Of a stretch of 64,000 nucleotides of DNA, positions 38,200 through 51,453 are shown in pieces (position 1 is the first letter of the stretch; each line of letters begins with the position of its first letter). A model generated the notes under the pieces. It saw only the letters and a list, made by a program, of their open reading frames with translations. It searched no databases and was not told where the DNA came from. Origin of the DNA: Burkholderia sp. SRS-46 (GTDB lineage Bacteria; Pseudomonadota; Gammaproteobacteria; Burkholderiales; Burkholderiaceae). Location: the NCBI RefSeq assembly GCF_004343775.1, contig NZ_PTXL01000002.1, positions 1,178,001 to 1,242,000 of the forward strand. Reading direction: 5' to 3'. Made by a program: the position numbers and the translations under genes.

Positions 38200-38603
38200 G
38201 CAGCACGCCCCGGTTCGGCGCACGCGGGCGCGACGGGCGCATCGGACGCGTCGTCACCCACGGCGAGCGACGCAAGTTCGCTGCGCCTGAGCATCACCAC
38301 GTCGCCCGCGCACGCGACGCTGAACACCGGCGTGCAGCCGTCGTCGGGCGGCAGCGCGCAGCCGCTGCCGAACGCCACGTTGAAGCCGTGCAGCGGGCAG
38401 CTCACCTGCTCGCCATGCACGATCCCCTGCGACAGCGGGCCGCCGCGATGCGGGCAGCGGTCGAGCAGCGCGAACACGCGGTCGCCCGCGGTGCGGAACA
38501 CGGCGACGGGCGCGCCCTCGGCCCGCCTGACGACGCGCGCGCCGAGCGGCGGAATCTCGTCGATCCGGCAGACCGCGATCCAGTCAGGTTCGAAAGTGGA
38601 CAT
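38196..38603 (-). CDS. nirD: Nitrite reductase small subunit (Rieske-type)
   Basis: This 135-residue small subunit partners NirB in NAD(P)H-dependent nitrite reduction to ammonia. The Rieske ligands are complete: C-P-H in LDRCPHRGGPL and C-P-L-H in SCPLHGFNVAFGSG. Many enterobacterial NirD proteins have lost these ligands, so this one probably binds a [2Fe-2S] cluster. The start is an ATG at 38603. It lies 29 bp after the nirB stop and overlaps nasA by ATGA, so the three proteins are made together. A 25-residue tail beyond the fold is unusual. Confidence 0.92.
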   Translation of the reverse strand: MSTFEPDWIAVCRIDEIPPLGARVVRRAEGAPVAVFRTAGDRVFALLDRCPHRGGPLSQGIVHGEQVSCPLHGFNVAFGSGCALPPDDGCTPVFSVACAGDVVMLRRSELASLAVGDDASDAPVAPACAEPGRAA

Positions 38604-38632
38604 CGTAAGGTCTCCTGGCGGTTTCAACGGCG

Positions 38633-41077
38633 TCATCGGCCGGCCGTGTCGACGGCGATCGGCGTGAACTGGCGCAGGTCGACCTGCGCGTCGTCGCTGT
38701 CGTGCCACGGATCGGGTTCGTCCTTCAGCGCGAACTGCAGGCGCTCCCACAGCGCGCGGCGGTTGTCGGCATCGTCGAGCACGCGCGCCTTCACGTAGTC
38801 GAGGCCGACGCGTTCGAGGTAATGCACGGTGCGCTCCAGATACCAGCCTTCCTCGCGATAGAGCTGCAGGAACGCGCCCGCATGCTCGAGCACTTCGTCG
38901 TGCGTCTTCACCTTGCAGAAGAACTGCGCGACCTCGGTCTTGATCCCGCCGTTGCCGCCGACGTAGATCTCCCACCCCGAATCGACGCCGATCACGCCGA
39001 CGTCCTTGATCCCCGATTCCGCGCAGTTGCGCGGGCAGCCGGACACCGCGAGCTTGACCTTGTGCGGCGCGTACATGCGCCACAGCGCGCGCTCGAGCTG
39101 CTGGCCCATCAGCGTCGAATCCTGCGTGCCGAAGCGGCACCATTCGGAGCCGACGCAGGTCTTCACCGTGCGCAGCGCCTTCGCGTATGCGTGCCCGCTC
39201 GGCATCCCGAGGTCGCGCCATACGCCCGGCAGGTCTTCCTTCTTCACGCCGAGCAGGTCGATGCGCTGGCCGCCCGTGACCTTCACGGTCGGGATCGCAT
39301 ACTTGTCGACCACGTCGGCGATGCGGCGCAGCTCGCCGGCGGTCGTCACGCCGCCCCACATGCGCGGCACGACCGAATAGGTGCCGTCCTTCTGGATGTT
39401 CGCGTGCGCGCGCTCGTTGATGAAGCGCGATTGCGGGTCGTCCTTCGCGTCGTGCGGCCAGGTGCTGATGCAGTAGTAGTTGAGCGCCGGCCGGCAGCTC
39501 GCGCAGCCGTTCGGCGTGCGCCATTCGAGGAAGTGCATCGCGGCCGGCACCGACAGCAGCCGGTGCTCGCGAATCGCGTTGCGCACTTCCGCGTGCGTGC
39601 GGTCGGTGCAGCCGCACACCGGCTTCGCCTTCGGCGACGCCGAGTAGTCGCCGCCGAGCGTCGACATCAGGATCTGCTCGACGAGGCCCGTGCACGAGCC
39701 GCACGACGCCGACGCCTTCGTGTGCTTGCGCACGTCTTCCAGCGTGAACAGACCCTTCTCCTTGATCGCGCCGACGATCGTGCCCTTGCACACGCCGTTG
39801 CAGCCGCACACCTCGGCGTCGTCGGCCATCGTCACCGCGTGCGTCGCGCCGCTGTGCCCGGTGTCGCCCAGGCTCGTCTCGCCGAACATCAGCGTGTCGC
39901 GGATGTCCGCGATGTTGCGCCCCTCGCGCAGCAGCTTGAAATACCACGCGCCGTCGGCGGTGTCGCCGTACAGGCACGCGCCGACGATCCGGTCGTCCTT
40001 GATCACGATCTTCTTGTAGACGCCCGCGAGCGGATCGGACAGCGTGATGTCCTCGGTGCCGTCGCCGCCGAGGAAGTCGCCGGCGGAATAGAGGTCGATG
40101 CCCGTCACCTTCAGCTTGGTCGACGTGACCGACCCCGCGTAGCGGCCGATGCCGAACTCCGCGAGGTGGTTCGCCGCGACCTTCGCCTGCTCGAACAGCG
40201 GCGCGACCAGCCCGTATGCGATGCCGCGATGGCTCACGCATTCGCCCACCGCGTAGATGCGCGGGTCGTAGGTCTGCATCGTGTCGTTCACGACGATCCC
40301 GCGGTTGCAGTACAGCCCCGCGCTTTCGGCGAGCGTGGTGTTCGGACGGATGCCCACCGCCATCACGACGAGATCGGCTTCCAGCGTCTCGCCATCGGCG
40401 AAGCGCACCGCGCGCACGCGGCCGCCGTCGTCACTGTCGAGCGCGGCGGTCTGCTTCGACATCAGGAACGTCAGGCCGCGCGCCTCCAGCGACTGGCGCA
40501 GCAATTCGCCGGCGGTCGCGTCGAGCTGGCGCTCGAGCAGCGTCGGCGCGAGGTGCACGACCGTCACGTCCATCCCGCGCACCTTCAGGCCGTTCGCGGC
40601 TTCGAGGCCGAGCAGCCCGCCGCCGATCACCACCGCGCGGCGGTAGCGCGACGACGCGTCGATCATCGCCTGCGTGTCGGCGATGTCGCGATAGCCGAGC
40701 ACGCCGTCGAGATCGATGCCCGGAATCGGCAGCATGAACGGGTTCGAGCCGGTCGCGAGCAGCAGCCGGTCGTACGGCGCCTCGGTGCCGTCGTCGGCGA
40801 TCACGACGCGCCTCACACGGTCGATCTTCACGACCGTCTTGCCGGTCAGCAGCGTGACGCCGTGTTGCGCGTACCACGCGTAGTCGTTCAGGACGATCTG
40901 CTCGAGCGTCTGCTCGCCGGCGAGCACCGGCGACAGCAGGATCCGGTTGTAGTTCGGATGCGGCTCCGCGCCGAACACCGTGACGTCGTACAAATCGGGG
41001 GTCAGCTTGAACAGCTCCTCCAGCGTACGTACGCCCGCCATGCCGTTGCCGACCATCACCAGCTTCATCTTGCGCAT
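38633..41077 (-). CDS. nirB: Nitrite reductase [NAD(P)H] large subunit
   Basis: This 814-residue flavin/siroheme enzyme reduces nitrite to ammonia in the cytoplasm. The FAD motif (VGNGMAGVRTLEEL, residues 8-21), NAD motif (IGGGLLGLEAANGLKV, about 150-165), BFD-type [2Fe-2S] region (CGCNGVCKG, CGSCTGLVEQIL, about 425-470) and siroheme/[4Fe-4S] ligands (TCVGSEWCRFG and SGCPRNCAESG, about 640-690) are all present. It is the first gene of the operon, with a GAGAGG ribosome site and a leader of about 50 bases after a strong sigma-54 promoter. Expression is thus expected under nitrogen limitation via NtrC. Confidence 0.94.
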   Translation of the reverse strand: MRKMKLVMVGNGMAGVRTLEELFKLTPDLYDVTVFGAEPHPNYNRILLSPVLAGEQTLEQIVLNDYAWYAQHGVTLLTGKTVVKIDRVRRVVIADDGTEAPYDRLLLATGSNPFMLPIPGIDLDGVLGYRDIADTQAMIDASSRYRRAVVIGGGLLGLEAANGLKVRGMDVTVVHLAPTLLERQLDATAGELLRQSLEARGLTFLMSKQTAALDSDDGGRVRAVRFADGETLEADLVVMAVGIRPNTTLAESAGLYCNRGIVVNDTMQTYDPRIYAVGECVSHRGIAYGLVAPLFEQAKVAANHLAEFGIGRYAGSVTSTKLKVTGIDLYSAGDFLGGDGTEDITLSDPLAGVYKKIVIKDDRIVGACLYGDTADGAWYFKLLREGRNIADIRDTLMFGETSLGDTGHSGATHAVTMADDAEVCGCNGVCKGTIVGAIKEKGLFTLEDVRKHTKASASCGSCTGLVEQILMSTLGGDYSASPKAKPVCGCTDRTHAEVRNAIREHRLLSVPAAMHFLEWRTPNGCASCRPALNYYCISTWPHDAKDDPQSRFINERAHANIQKDGTYSVVPRMWGGVTTAGELRRIADVVDKYAIPTVKVTGGQRIDLLGVKKEDLPGVWRDLGMPSGHAYAKALRTVKTCVGSEWCRFGTQDSTLMGQQLERALWRMYAPHKVKLAVSGCPRNCAESGIKDVGVIGVDSGWEIYVGGNGGIKTEVAQFFCKVKTHDEVLEHAGAFLQLYREEGWYLERTVHYLERVGLDYVKARVLDDADNRRALWERLQFALKDEPDPWHDSDDAQVDLRQFTPIAVDTAGR

Positions 41078-41135
41078 CCCGACCTCTCCTTGACCGTGAA
41101 CGAGCAGGTCGCCCTGCGTGTCAAGCGATCAAAAA

Positions 41136-41151
41136 AGCAAGCGGCGTGCCA
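41136..41151 (-). promoter_or_regulatory. Sigma-54 (RpoN) promoter of nirB-nirD-nasA
   Basis: On the minus strand the site reads TGGCACG-CCGC-TTGCT followed by a T-run, matching the -24/-12 consensus (TGGCACG N4 TTGCW) at every fixed position. Transcription should begin about 12 bases past the GC, near 41125, giving a leader of about 50 bases before the nirB ATG at 41077. Sigma-54 control requires an activator such as NtrC; GCAC and GTGC half-sites are common in the 41165-41330 region, but none forms a clear consensus dyad. Confidence 0.9.
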
Positions 41152-41182
41152 TCTGACGGCACAGCACCGCCTGGCGCGATGC

Positions 41183-41202
41183 CGGTGCGTGGATACGCAC
41201 CG
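41183..41202. promoter_or_regulatory. Perfect palindrome upstream of the nirB promoter
   Basis: CGGTGCGT, GGAT and ACGCACCG form an 8-4-8 inverted repeat about 32 bp upstream of the -24 element. This may be an operator or enhancer site for the nir-nas operon. Its half-sites face opposite to the NtrC dyad, so a different regulator is possible. The 310-bp gap between glk and nirB otherwise holds no gene. Confidence 0.45.
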
Positions 41203-41387
41203 CATTCATGCGCGACGCGGATGGAATTGGTGCACTACAGCACAACTCGGTGCACCGCGCCGGCGCCGCATGCCGGCACGGTGCGTCGGCGCGGTGCATC
41301 GCGGCGCACGCACGGCGGCTATCGTCGGAACAATGCGCGGCTGGATCTCGCGCGAGTGCACGCGGCCGAGGCGGCCCGCGCAGCGCG

Positions 41388-42410
41388 TCAGCCGGCCTCG
41401 CCGAGCGCGCCGGCCAGCAGCCGCGACACGCCCGTGAACGCCGGATGCGGCGCGGTGATCACGAAGGTCGGAATCTTCGCCAGATAGCCGGCGAAGCGGC
41501 CCTTCGCCTCGAAGCGCGCGCGAAACGGCGACGCATCGAACAGCGCGCCGAGGCGCGGCACGACGCCCCCGCCCAGATAGATGCCGCCCGTCGCGCCGAG
41601 CGTCAGCGCGAGGTTGCCCGCGAACGTGCCGAGCATCCCGCAGAAGCAGTCGAGCGTCGCCACGCAGCGCGCGTCGCCGGCCAGTGCGCGTTCGATGATG
41701 GCGGCGGGGTTGGCTTCGCCCGCGTCGCGACCATCGTGCCCGTCGCGCGCGGCGAGCGCCGCATGGATCACCGCGATGCCCGGCCCCGCCGCGAGCCGCT
41801 CGAACGACACGTGCGGCCAGCGCTGGCGCGCATGGCGCAGCACGTGATCCTCCCGCGCGTCCACCGGCGCGAACGATGCGTGCCCGCCTTCGCCGGGCAG
41901 CGGCACCCATGCGTCGCCCGCGCGCACCAGCGCGGCGACGCCGAGCCCCGTGCCCGAGCCGAGCACGCCGAGCGCGCCGCCGGGTTTCGCGCATCCGCCG
42001 CCGACCGGCCGCCGCTCCCCATCGGACAGATGCGGCACCGCCATCGCGAGCGCCGAGAAATCGTTGACCACGTGCAGCGTGTCGAAGCCAAGCGCGCGGC
42101 GGGTCGCGTCGATCGAGAAACGCCAGTGGTGATTGGTCATGCTGACGAGGTCGCCGTCCACCGGATTGGCGATCGCGATCGCCGCATGCCGCACCCGCGC
42201 GCCGCCGGCGTCGCGCAGGAACGCGCGTACCGCGTCGTCGATGCCGGCATGATCGGCGCACCGGTAGACGCGCACGCCGCCGATCCCGCCGCGCGCGGTT
42301 TCGAGCGCGAAACGCGCGTGCGTGCCGCCGATGTCGGCCAGCAGGCGGGGTTCGGCGGCGGACGCCGCGCACCGCGCGCGCGGATCGCCTTGAAGGGTCG
42401 CTTCGCTCAT
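41388..42410 (-). CDS. glk: Glucokinase
   Basis: This 340-residue ATP-dependent glucose kinase has the ROK-unrelated bacterial glucokinase motifs: [12 protein letters not shown] (ATP phosphate 1, about 25-36), TNHHWRFSI (sugar-binding loop), [14 protein letters not shown] (catalytic D) and GSGTGLGVA (phosphate 2). The length agrees with the family (about 320-340). It is last in the long minus-strand thu operon, 48 bp after an aldo-keto reductase gene. It would phosphorylate glucose released from imported disaccharide. The ATG at 42410 gives about 20 extra residues before the first strand. Confidence 0.92.
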   Translation of the reverse strand: MSEATLQGDPRARCAASAAEPRLLADIGGTHARFALETARGGIGGVRVYRCADHAGIDDAVRAFLRDAGGARVRHAAIAIANPVDGDLVSMTNHHWRFSIDATRRALGFDTLHVVNDFSALAMAVPHLSDGERRPVGGGCAKPGGALGVLGSGTGLGVAALVRAGDAWVPLPGEGGHASFAPVDAREDHVLRHARQRWPHVSFERLAAGPGIAVIHAALAARDGHDGRDAGEANPAAIIERALAGDARCVATLDCFCGMLGTFAGNLALTLGATGGIYLGGGVVPRLGALFDASPFRARFEAKGRFAGYLAKIPTFVITAPHPAFTGVSRLLAGALGEAG

Positions 42411-42458
42411 CGTGTCTCCCGGACGGTCATCGGATGTCGATCCTGTCGAGCGCGCCGC

Positions 42459-43385
42459 TCATGGCACCGCCACGCCGCGCGCGGCCTCCAGCAGCGCGAA
42501 CCAGTGCTCGCGCGCGAGCGTCAGCCGGGTCGCCGCCACCGCGTCGCGCAGCGCCGCGATCCGGCCCGAGCCGACGATCGGCAGCGGCCGGCAGGGCAGC
42601 GCGAGCAACCAGGCGAACAGCACGGTCGTCGCGCCCACGCCCAGCGCGCCGCCGATCCGCTCGGCGCAGGCGCGCACGCGCGCCGCGGCGGGCGACGCGT
42701 CGGTCAGCACGCGCCCGCCCGCGAGCGGCGACCACAGCATCGGCGGGCAACGCCAGTGCTGGGCCTGGTCGAACGTGCCGTCGTCGAGCGGCGCAAGATG
42801 CAGCAGCGAGCATTCGACCTGGTTCGTCGCGAGCGCGATCCCGTGCCCGTCCATCCGGTCTTGCAGCAGCGCCGCCTGCGCCGGCGCAAAGTTCGAGATC
42901 CCGAAGGATCTCACCTTGCCGTCGCGCCGGAGCGCCGCGAAGGCCACGGCGACTTCGTCGGCGTCCATCAGCGGATCGGGCCGATGCAGCAGCAACAGGT
43001 CGAGCCGGTCGGTGCGCAGCGCACGCAGCGACTGCTCGACCGACGCGACGATGTGCGCGGCCCGCGTGTCGTAGTGCTTGATCCGGTGCCCGGGCCGCTG
43101 CGCGGACACGGGCCGGATTCCGCACTTCGTCACGAGCTGCATCCGCTCGCGCAGCTGCGGCGCGTCGGCGAGCACCTCGCCGAACAGGGGCTCGGCCTGG
43201 TAGTCGCCGTAGATGTTCGCGTGATCGAAGCTCGTCACGCCGAGCTCGAGCGCCGCCTCGACCAGTGCGCGGCGCGCGTCGCGCGACAGCCGCCAGTCGG
43301 CGATCCGCCACATTCCGAACACGATTCGCGAGAACGGCGCCGCGTCTGCGCCCATCGCGATCGTCGTGCAACGTTCGCTCGTCAT
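42459..43385 (-). CDS. Aldo-keto reductase (YdhF-like)
   Basis: This 308-residue TIM-barrel NADPH-dependent oxidoreductase shows the tetrad Asp and Tyr in SFDHANIYGDY, Lys in LVTKCG and His in LLLLHRPDP. The sequence is close to E. coli YdhF. The cofactor-binding C-terminal SGRIAALRDAV follows. The ATG at 43385 lies 2 bp after the porin stop and is therefore co-transcribed with it. In the thu operon it could reduce a keto-sugar made by ThuA/ThuB, but the direction and substrate are conjecture. Confidence 0.88.
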   Translation of the reverse strand: MTSERCTTIAMGADAAPFSRIVFGMWRIADWRLSRDARRALVEAALELGVTSFDHANIYGDYQAEPLFGEVLADAPQLRERMQLVTKCGIRPVSAQRPGHRIKHYDTRAAHIVASVEQSLRALRTDRLDLLLLHRPDPLMDADEVAVAFAALRRDGKVRSFGISNFAPAQAALLQDRMDGHGIALATNQVECSLLHLAPLDDGTFDQAQHWRCPPMLWSPLAGGRVLTDASPAAARVRACAERIGGALGVGATTVLFAWLLALPCRPLPIVGSGRIAALRDAVAATRLTLAREHWFALLEAARGVAVP

Positions 43386-43387
43386 GC

Positions 43388-46084
<2,697 letters not shown>

Positions 46085-46088
<4 letters not shown>

Positions 46089-46894
46089 GCGAGATCTCCC
46101 GCGGTTTGCTGGATGCCGACGTGCGCGAACTGTGTGCTCTTCTCGCTGAGCGTTTCGAGCGGCGGCGAGTTCGGGCAGCGGTCGGCGAGGTTCACGCGCG
46201 GCGCGGCCCACTGCACCGCGTTCGCGATCACGCGCTGCACGTTGCGGTCGTGATAGGTCGGATACGCCTCGTGCCCAGGACGGAAATAGAAGATCCGGCC
46301 GTGGCCGCGCTCCCAGCAGCAGCCCGAACGGAACACCTCGCCGCCCTCGAACCACGAGATGAACACCGTCGCGTCCGGCTGCGGGATGTCGAAGCGCTCG
46401 CCGTACATCTCCTCGTGCGGCAGCTCGAAGTACTCGCCGAGCCCGGCCGCGATCGGATGCGACGGCTCGACCACCCACAGCCGCTCCTTCTCGGCCGCCT
46501 CGCGCCATTTCAGCGAACAGTTCGTGCCCAGCAGGCGGCGGAAGATCTTCGAGAAGTGCCCCGAATGCAGCACGATCAGGCCCATCCCTTCGAGCACGCG
46601 GCGCTGCACGCGCTCGACGATCTCGTCGGAGACCTTCGCATGCGCCTTGTGCCCCCACCACACCAGCACGTCGCACGCGGCGAGCCGCGCTTCGCCGAGC
46701 CCGTGCTCGGGCTGGTCGAGCGTCGCGGTGCCGATCTCGAGCGGCCGCGCGCCGTGGCCGAGCGCCGGTGTCTCGGCCAGCGCGCTGGCGATCACCTGGT
46801 GCAGGCCGTCCGGGTAGATCGCGCGCACGTGCGCGTTCTCGCGTTCGTGCTCGAACTCGTTCCAGACGATCACTGAAAGCTTGTTGTTCTGCAT
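46085..46894 (-). CDS. thuA: ThuA, trehalose utilisation protein
   Basis: This 269-residue cytoplasmic protein of the ThuA family has a glutamine-amidotransferase-like (class I) fold. Its start [18 protein letters not shown] and segments [34 protein letters not shown] and [12 protein letters not shown] are diagnostic. It is placed before thuB and after the transporter genes, exactly as in the rhizobial thuEFGKAB operon. It works with ThuB in 3-keto-disaccharide formation. It lies 100 bp from the thuK stop. Confidence 0.92.
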
Positions 46895-46994
46895 GACTAT
46901 CCTTTTTCGATGGGTTGGCGCCAATTCGACAGCGGCCGCGCGCCCTGGCCGCCTGAAACCTGTGAACCGATGTGCGGGTCGCCGCGCGCCGCGC

Positions 46995-48140
<1,146 letters not shown>

Positions 48141-48172
48141 GCTTTTTCTCCTGATCCTGACGAAGGGCCTGT

Positions 48173-49003
48173 TCAACCCTTGACCGCGCCGGCCGTGAGG
48201 CCGGACACGATGTGCCGCTGGAACACCAGCACCAGCAGCACGAGCGGCACCGTGACGATCACCGATGCGGCCATGATGGTTCCCCACGGCAGCTCGTAGC
48301 TGCTCGCGCCCGAGATCATCGTGATCGCGACGGGTACCGTGCGCTGCGCCGACGAAATCGTGAAGGTGAGCGCGAACAGGAACTCGTTCCATGCGGAGAC
48401 GAACGCGAGCAGCGACGTCGCGGCGAGCGCCGGCCGCAGCAGCGGCAGGAAGATCCGGAAGATCAGCGTGAGCACGCCCACGCCGTCGACGAGCGCCGCT
48501 TCCTCCAGCTCGCGCGGCAGCTCGCGCATGAAGGTGACGAGGATCCAGATCGTGAACGGCAGCGTGAAGATCAGGTCCGACAACACCAGCGCGCCGAGGT
48601 GGTCGTACAGGCCGAGCGCGCGCACCAGCTCGAACAGGCCCGACAGGATCGCGACCTGCGGAAACATCGACACGCCGAGGATGCACATCATCAGCACGCC
48701 GCGCCCGCGAAACGACACGCGGCCGAGCGCATACGCGGCAAGCACCGACACCGCGAGCGACAGCGCCACCGCGCCGCCGGCCACGCACACGGAATTCAGC
48801 AGGTACGCGCCGAACGGCTGGTCGCGAAACAGCTGGCGATAGTTGTCGAGCGACGGGCTCGACGGGAACAGCGACGTATCGAACAACGCGTCGCCATGCT
48901 TGATCGACGTGCCGATCATGTAGACGAACGGGAACAGCGCGATCACCAGCACCAGCGCCGACAGCAGCCCGTGCAGCGCGATCTCGAACGGATGCTTCTT
49001 CAT
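48173..49003 (-). CDS. thuG: Sugar ABC transporter permease (ThuG/MalG-like)
   Basis: This 276-residue inner-membrane subunit has six membrane helices (first at about 10-32, last about 245-265) and the cytoplasmic EAA loop EEAALVDGVGVLTLIFRIFLPLLRP near 190-215 that contacts the ATPase. DVFNxxx-type segment FPFVYMIGTSIKHG fits the MalG/UgpE subfamily. The start is immediately after the thuF stop, with a single base between the two genes. It moves the sugar across the inner membrane together with ThuF. Confidence 0.9.
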   Translation of the reverse strand: MKKHPFEIALHGLLSALVLVIALFPFVYMIGTSIKHGDALFDTSLFPSSPSLDNYRQLFRDQPFGAYLLNSVCVAGGAVALSLAVSVLAAYALGRVSFRGRGVLMMCILGVSMFPQVAILSGLFELVRALGLYDHLGALVLSDLIFTLPFTIWILVTFMRELPRELEEAALVDGVGVLTLIFRIFLPLLRPALAATSLLAFVSAWNEFLFALTFTISSAQRTVPVAITMISGASSYELPWGTIMAASVIVTVPLVLLVLVFQRHIVSGLTAGAVKG

Positions 49004-49004
49004 T

Positions 49005-49961
<957 letters not shown>

Positions 49962-50028
49962 GCGATGTCTCCTGCGGGGCCGGCACCGCGAGGCGCCGGC
50001 CGGATCCGTCAAGCGTGGGGCGTCGCGC

Positions 50029-51306
50029 TCAGCGCCAGTTGCCGCCCGGCGCGAGCCGGTTCAGCGACGCAGCGAGCCGCGCGAGCGCGCCCGTCGCGGT
50101 ATCGCTGCCGGCGAGCACGTCGTGCGCGGCGTTCCAGAACTGGTTGCTGACCTGGTTGTACTTGGCGCCGGTGACCGTCGACGGCCGCGCGACCGCGCTG
50201 CTGAAGGTCGGCAGCAGGTCGGCCATGAACGGGTTGGCCTGCAGGATGTCCTTGTCGCGGTAGAGCGCCGGCATCGTCGGGTTGAACGACGCCTGCACCG
50301 CGCGCATCTTCTGCACCTCCGCGCTCGACAGGTACATCACGAGATCGGCGGCCAGCTTCGGGTTCGGCGAATAGCGCGACACGGCGAGCTGCCAGCCGCC
50401 GAGCGCGGCGGCCGGGCGGCCGTCGGCACCGCCCTTCGGCAGCGGCGCGATGCCCACCTTGCCCTTGATCGGGCTGCCGGTGCGGTTCGCGATCGCCCAG
50501 GCGTACGGCCAGTTGCGCATGAACACCGCGTTGCCGGCCTGGAACACGCCGCGCGCCTCCTCTTCGCCGTAGTTCAGCACCGCCTTCGGGCTGATCGTGC
50601 CGACCCATTTCGCCGACTGTTCGAGCGCCTTGACCGCGCCCGGGTTGTCGATCGTCACGCGGCCCTTGTCGTCGACCACGGTGCCGCCGTTGTAGCTGCT
50701 GATCCATTCGAGCGCGTCGCAGGTCAGCCCTTCGTACGCCCGCCCCTGCCACACGTAGCCCCACACCTTCTCGCTGCCCGCGGCGCGCTCGGCGGCCTGG
50801 ATCCTGCGCGCGGTCGCGTCGAGCTCGTCCCACGTCGCGGGCACCTTCGCGCGGTACTTGTCGAGCAGGTCCTTGCGGTAGTACAGCAGGCCGGTATCGA
50901 TGAACCACGGCATCGCGACGAGCTTGCCGTTCACCGTGTTGTTCGCGACGATGCTCGGGAACGACTGCGCCTCCAGCCCCTTGCTGTACGGCTTCAGGTC
51001 GATCAGGTGGTTCGCGAGGATGCCCGGCCAGACCGTGTCGATCTGCATCACGTCGATCTTGTCCGAGCCGCTGCCGAGCAGCTGCTGGTACAGCGCCAGC
51101 GTCTCGCTCGAGTTGTTCGGCATGCTGATGAACTCGACCTCGTTGCCGGTCTTCTCGGCCCAGCGCTTCGCCGAGACCTGGCAAATGTCCTGGTCGACGC
51201 CGGCCGCGCCGCACGCGATCCGCAGCGTCGCCGCGCCGGCGGGAGCGGCCATCGCGGCCATCGTCGCGAGCGTTATCGTCAGCAATCCAGCCTTGAGCTT
51301 CCTCAT
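50029..51306 (-). CDS. thuE: Sugar ABC transporter binding protein (ThuE-like)
   Basis: This 425-residue periplasmic disaccharide-binding protein has a signal peptide (LLTITLATMAAMAAPAGA before ATLRIACG). The mature start and EKTGNEVEFISMPNNSSETLALYQQLL, then DVMQIDTVWPGILANHLIDL, are characteristic of the extracellular sugar-binding class 1 family, and VWQGRAYEGLTCDALEWI lines the ligand cleft. GGAG precedes the ATG at 51306. It is first in the operon and follows the two-component genes after a 147-bp gap with repeated sequence motifs. Ligands in rhizobial relatives are trehalose, maltitol and sucrose isomers. Confidence 0.88.
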   Translation of the reverse strand: MRKLKAGLLTITLATMAAMAAPAGAATLRIACGAAGVDQDICQVSAKRWAEKTGNEVEFISMPNNSSETLALYQQLLGSGSDKIDVMQIDTVWPGILANHLIDLKPYSKGLEAQSFPSIVANNTVNGKLVAMPWFIDTGLLYYRKDLLDKYRAKVPATWDELDATARRIQAAERAAGSEKVWGYVWQGRAYEGLTCDALEWISSYNGGTVVDDKGRVTIDNPGAVKALEQSAKWVGTISPKAVLNYGEEEARGVFQAGNAVFMRNWPYAWAIANRTGSPIKGKVGIAPLPKGGADGRPAAALGGWQLAVSRYSPNPKLAADLVMYLSSAEVQKMRAVQASFNPTMPALYRDKDILQANPFMADLLPTFSSAVARPSTVTGAKYNQVSNQFWNAAHDVLAGSDTATGALARLAASLNRLAPGGNWR

Positions 51307-51429
51307 CGGGTGTGTCTCCAGTGTCGTTCGAATCGTGCGCCCCGATGCCGCAATCGCATTACCGGGTGCCGTGGGTGTATGAGACTCCAGTCCCGTTAAT
51401 CGAAAATTTCGGAAAAGCGGCCCGCCATT

Positions 51430-51446
51430 AACAATCGAAACAATCG
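51430..51446. promoter_or_regulatory. Direct repeats upstream of thuE
   Basis: AACAATCG occurs twice with a 9-bp period (51430-51437, 51439-51446), and a related TAATCGAAA lies at 51398-51406. They occupy the gap between the hybrid kinase stop and thuE. OmpR-type regulators often bind direct repeats, so these may be a site for the neighbouring regulator; unproven. Confidence 0.35.
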
Positions 51447-51453
51447 GCGTTTC

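Noticed and set aside
41245..41265. Consensus NtrC dyad upstream of nirB
   Set aside because: GCAC and GTGC are separated by 6 bases rather than the 7 of the consensus, so it is not called as an NtrC site.
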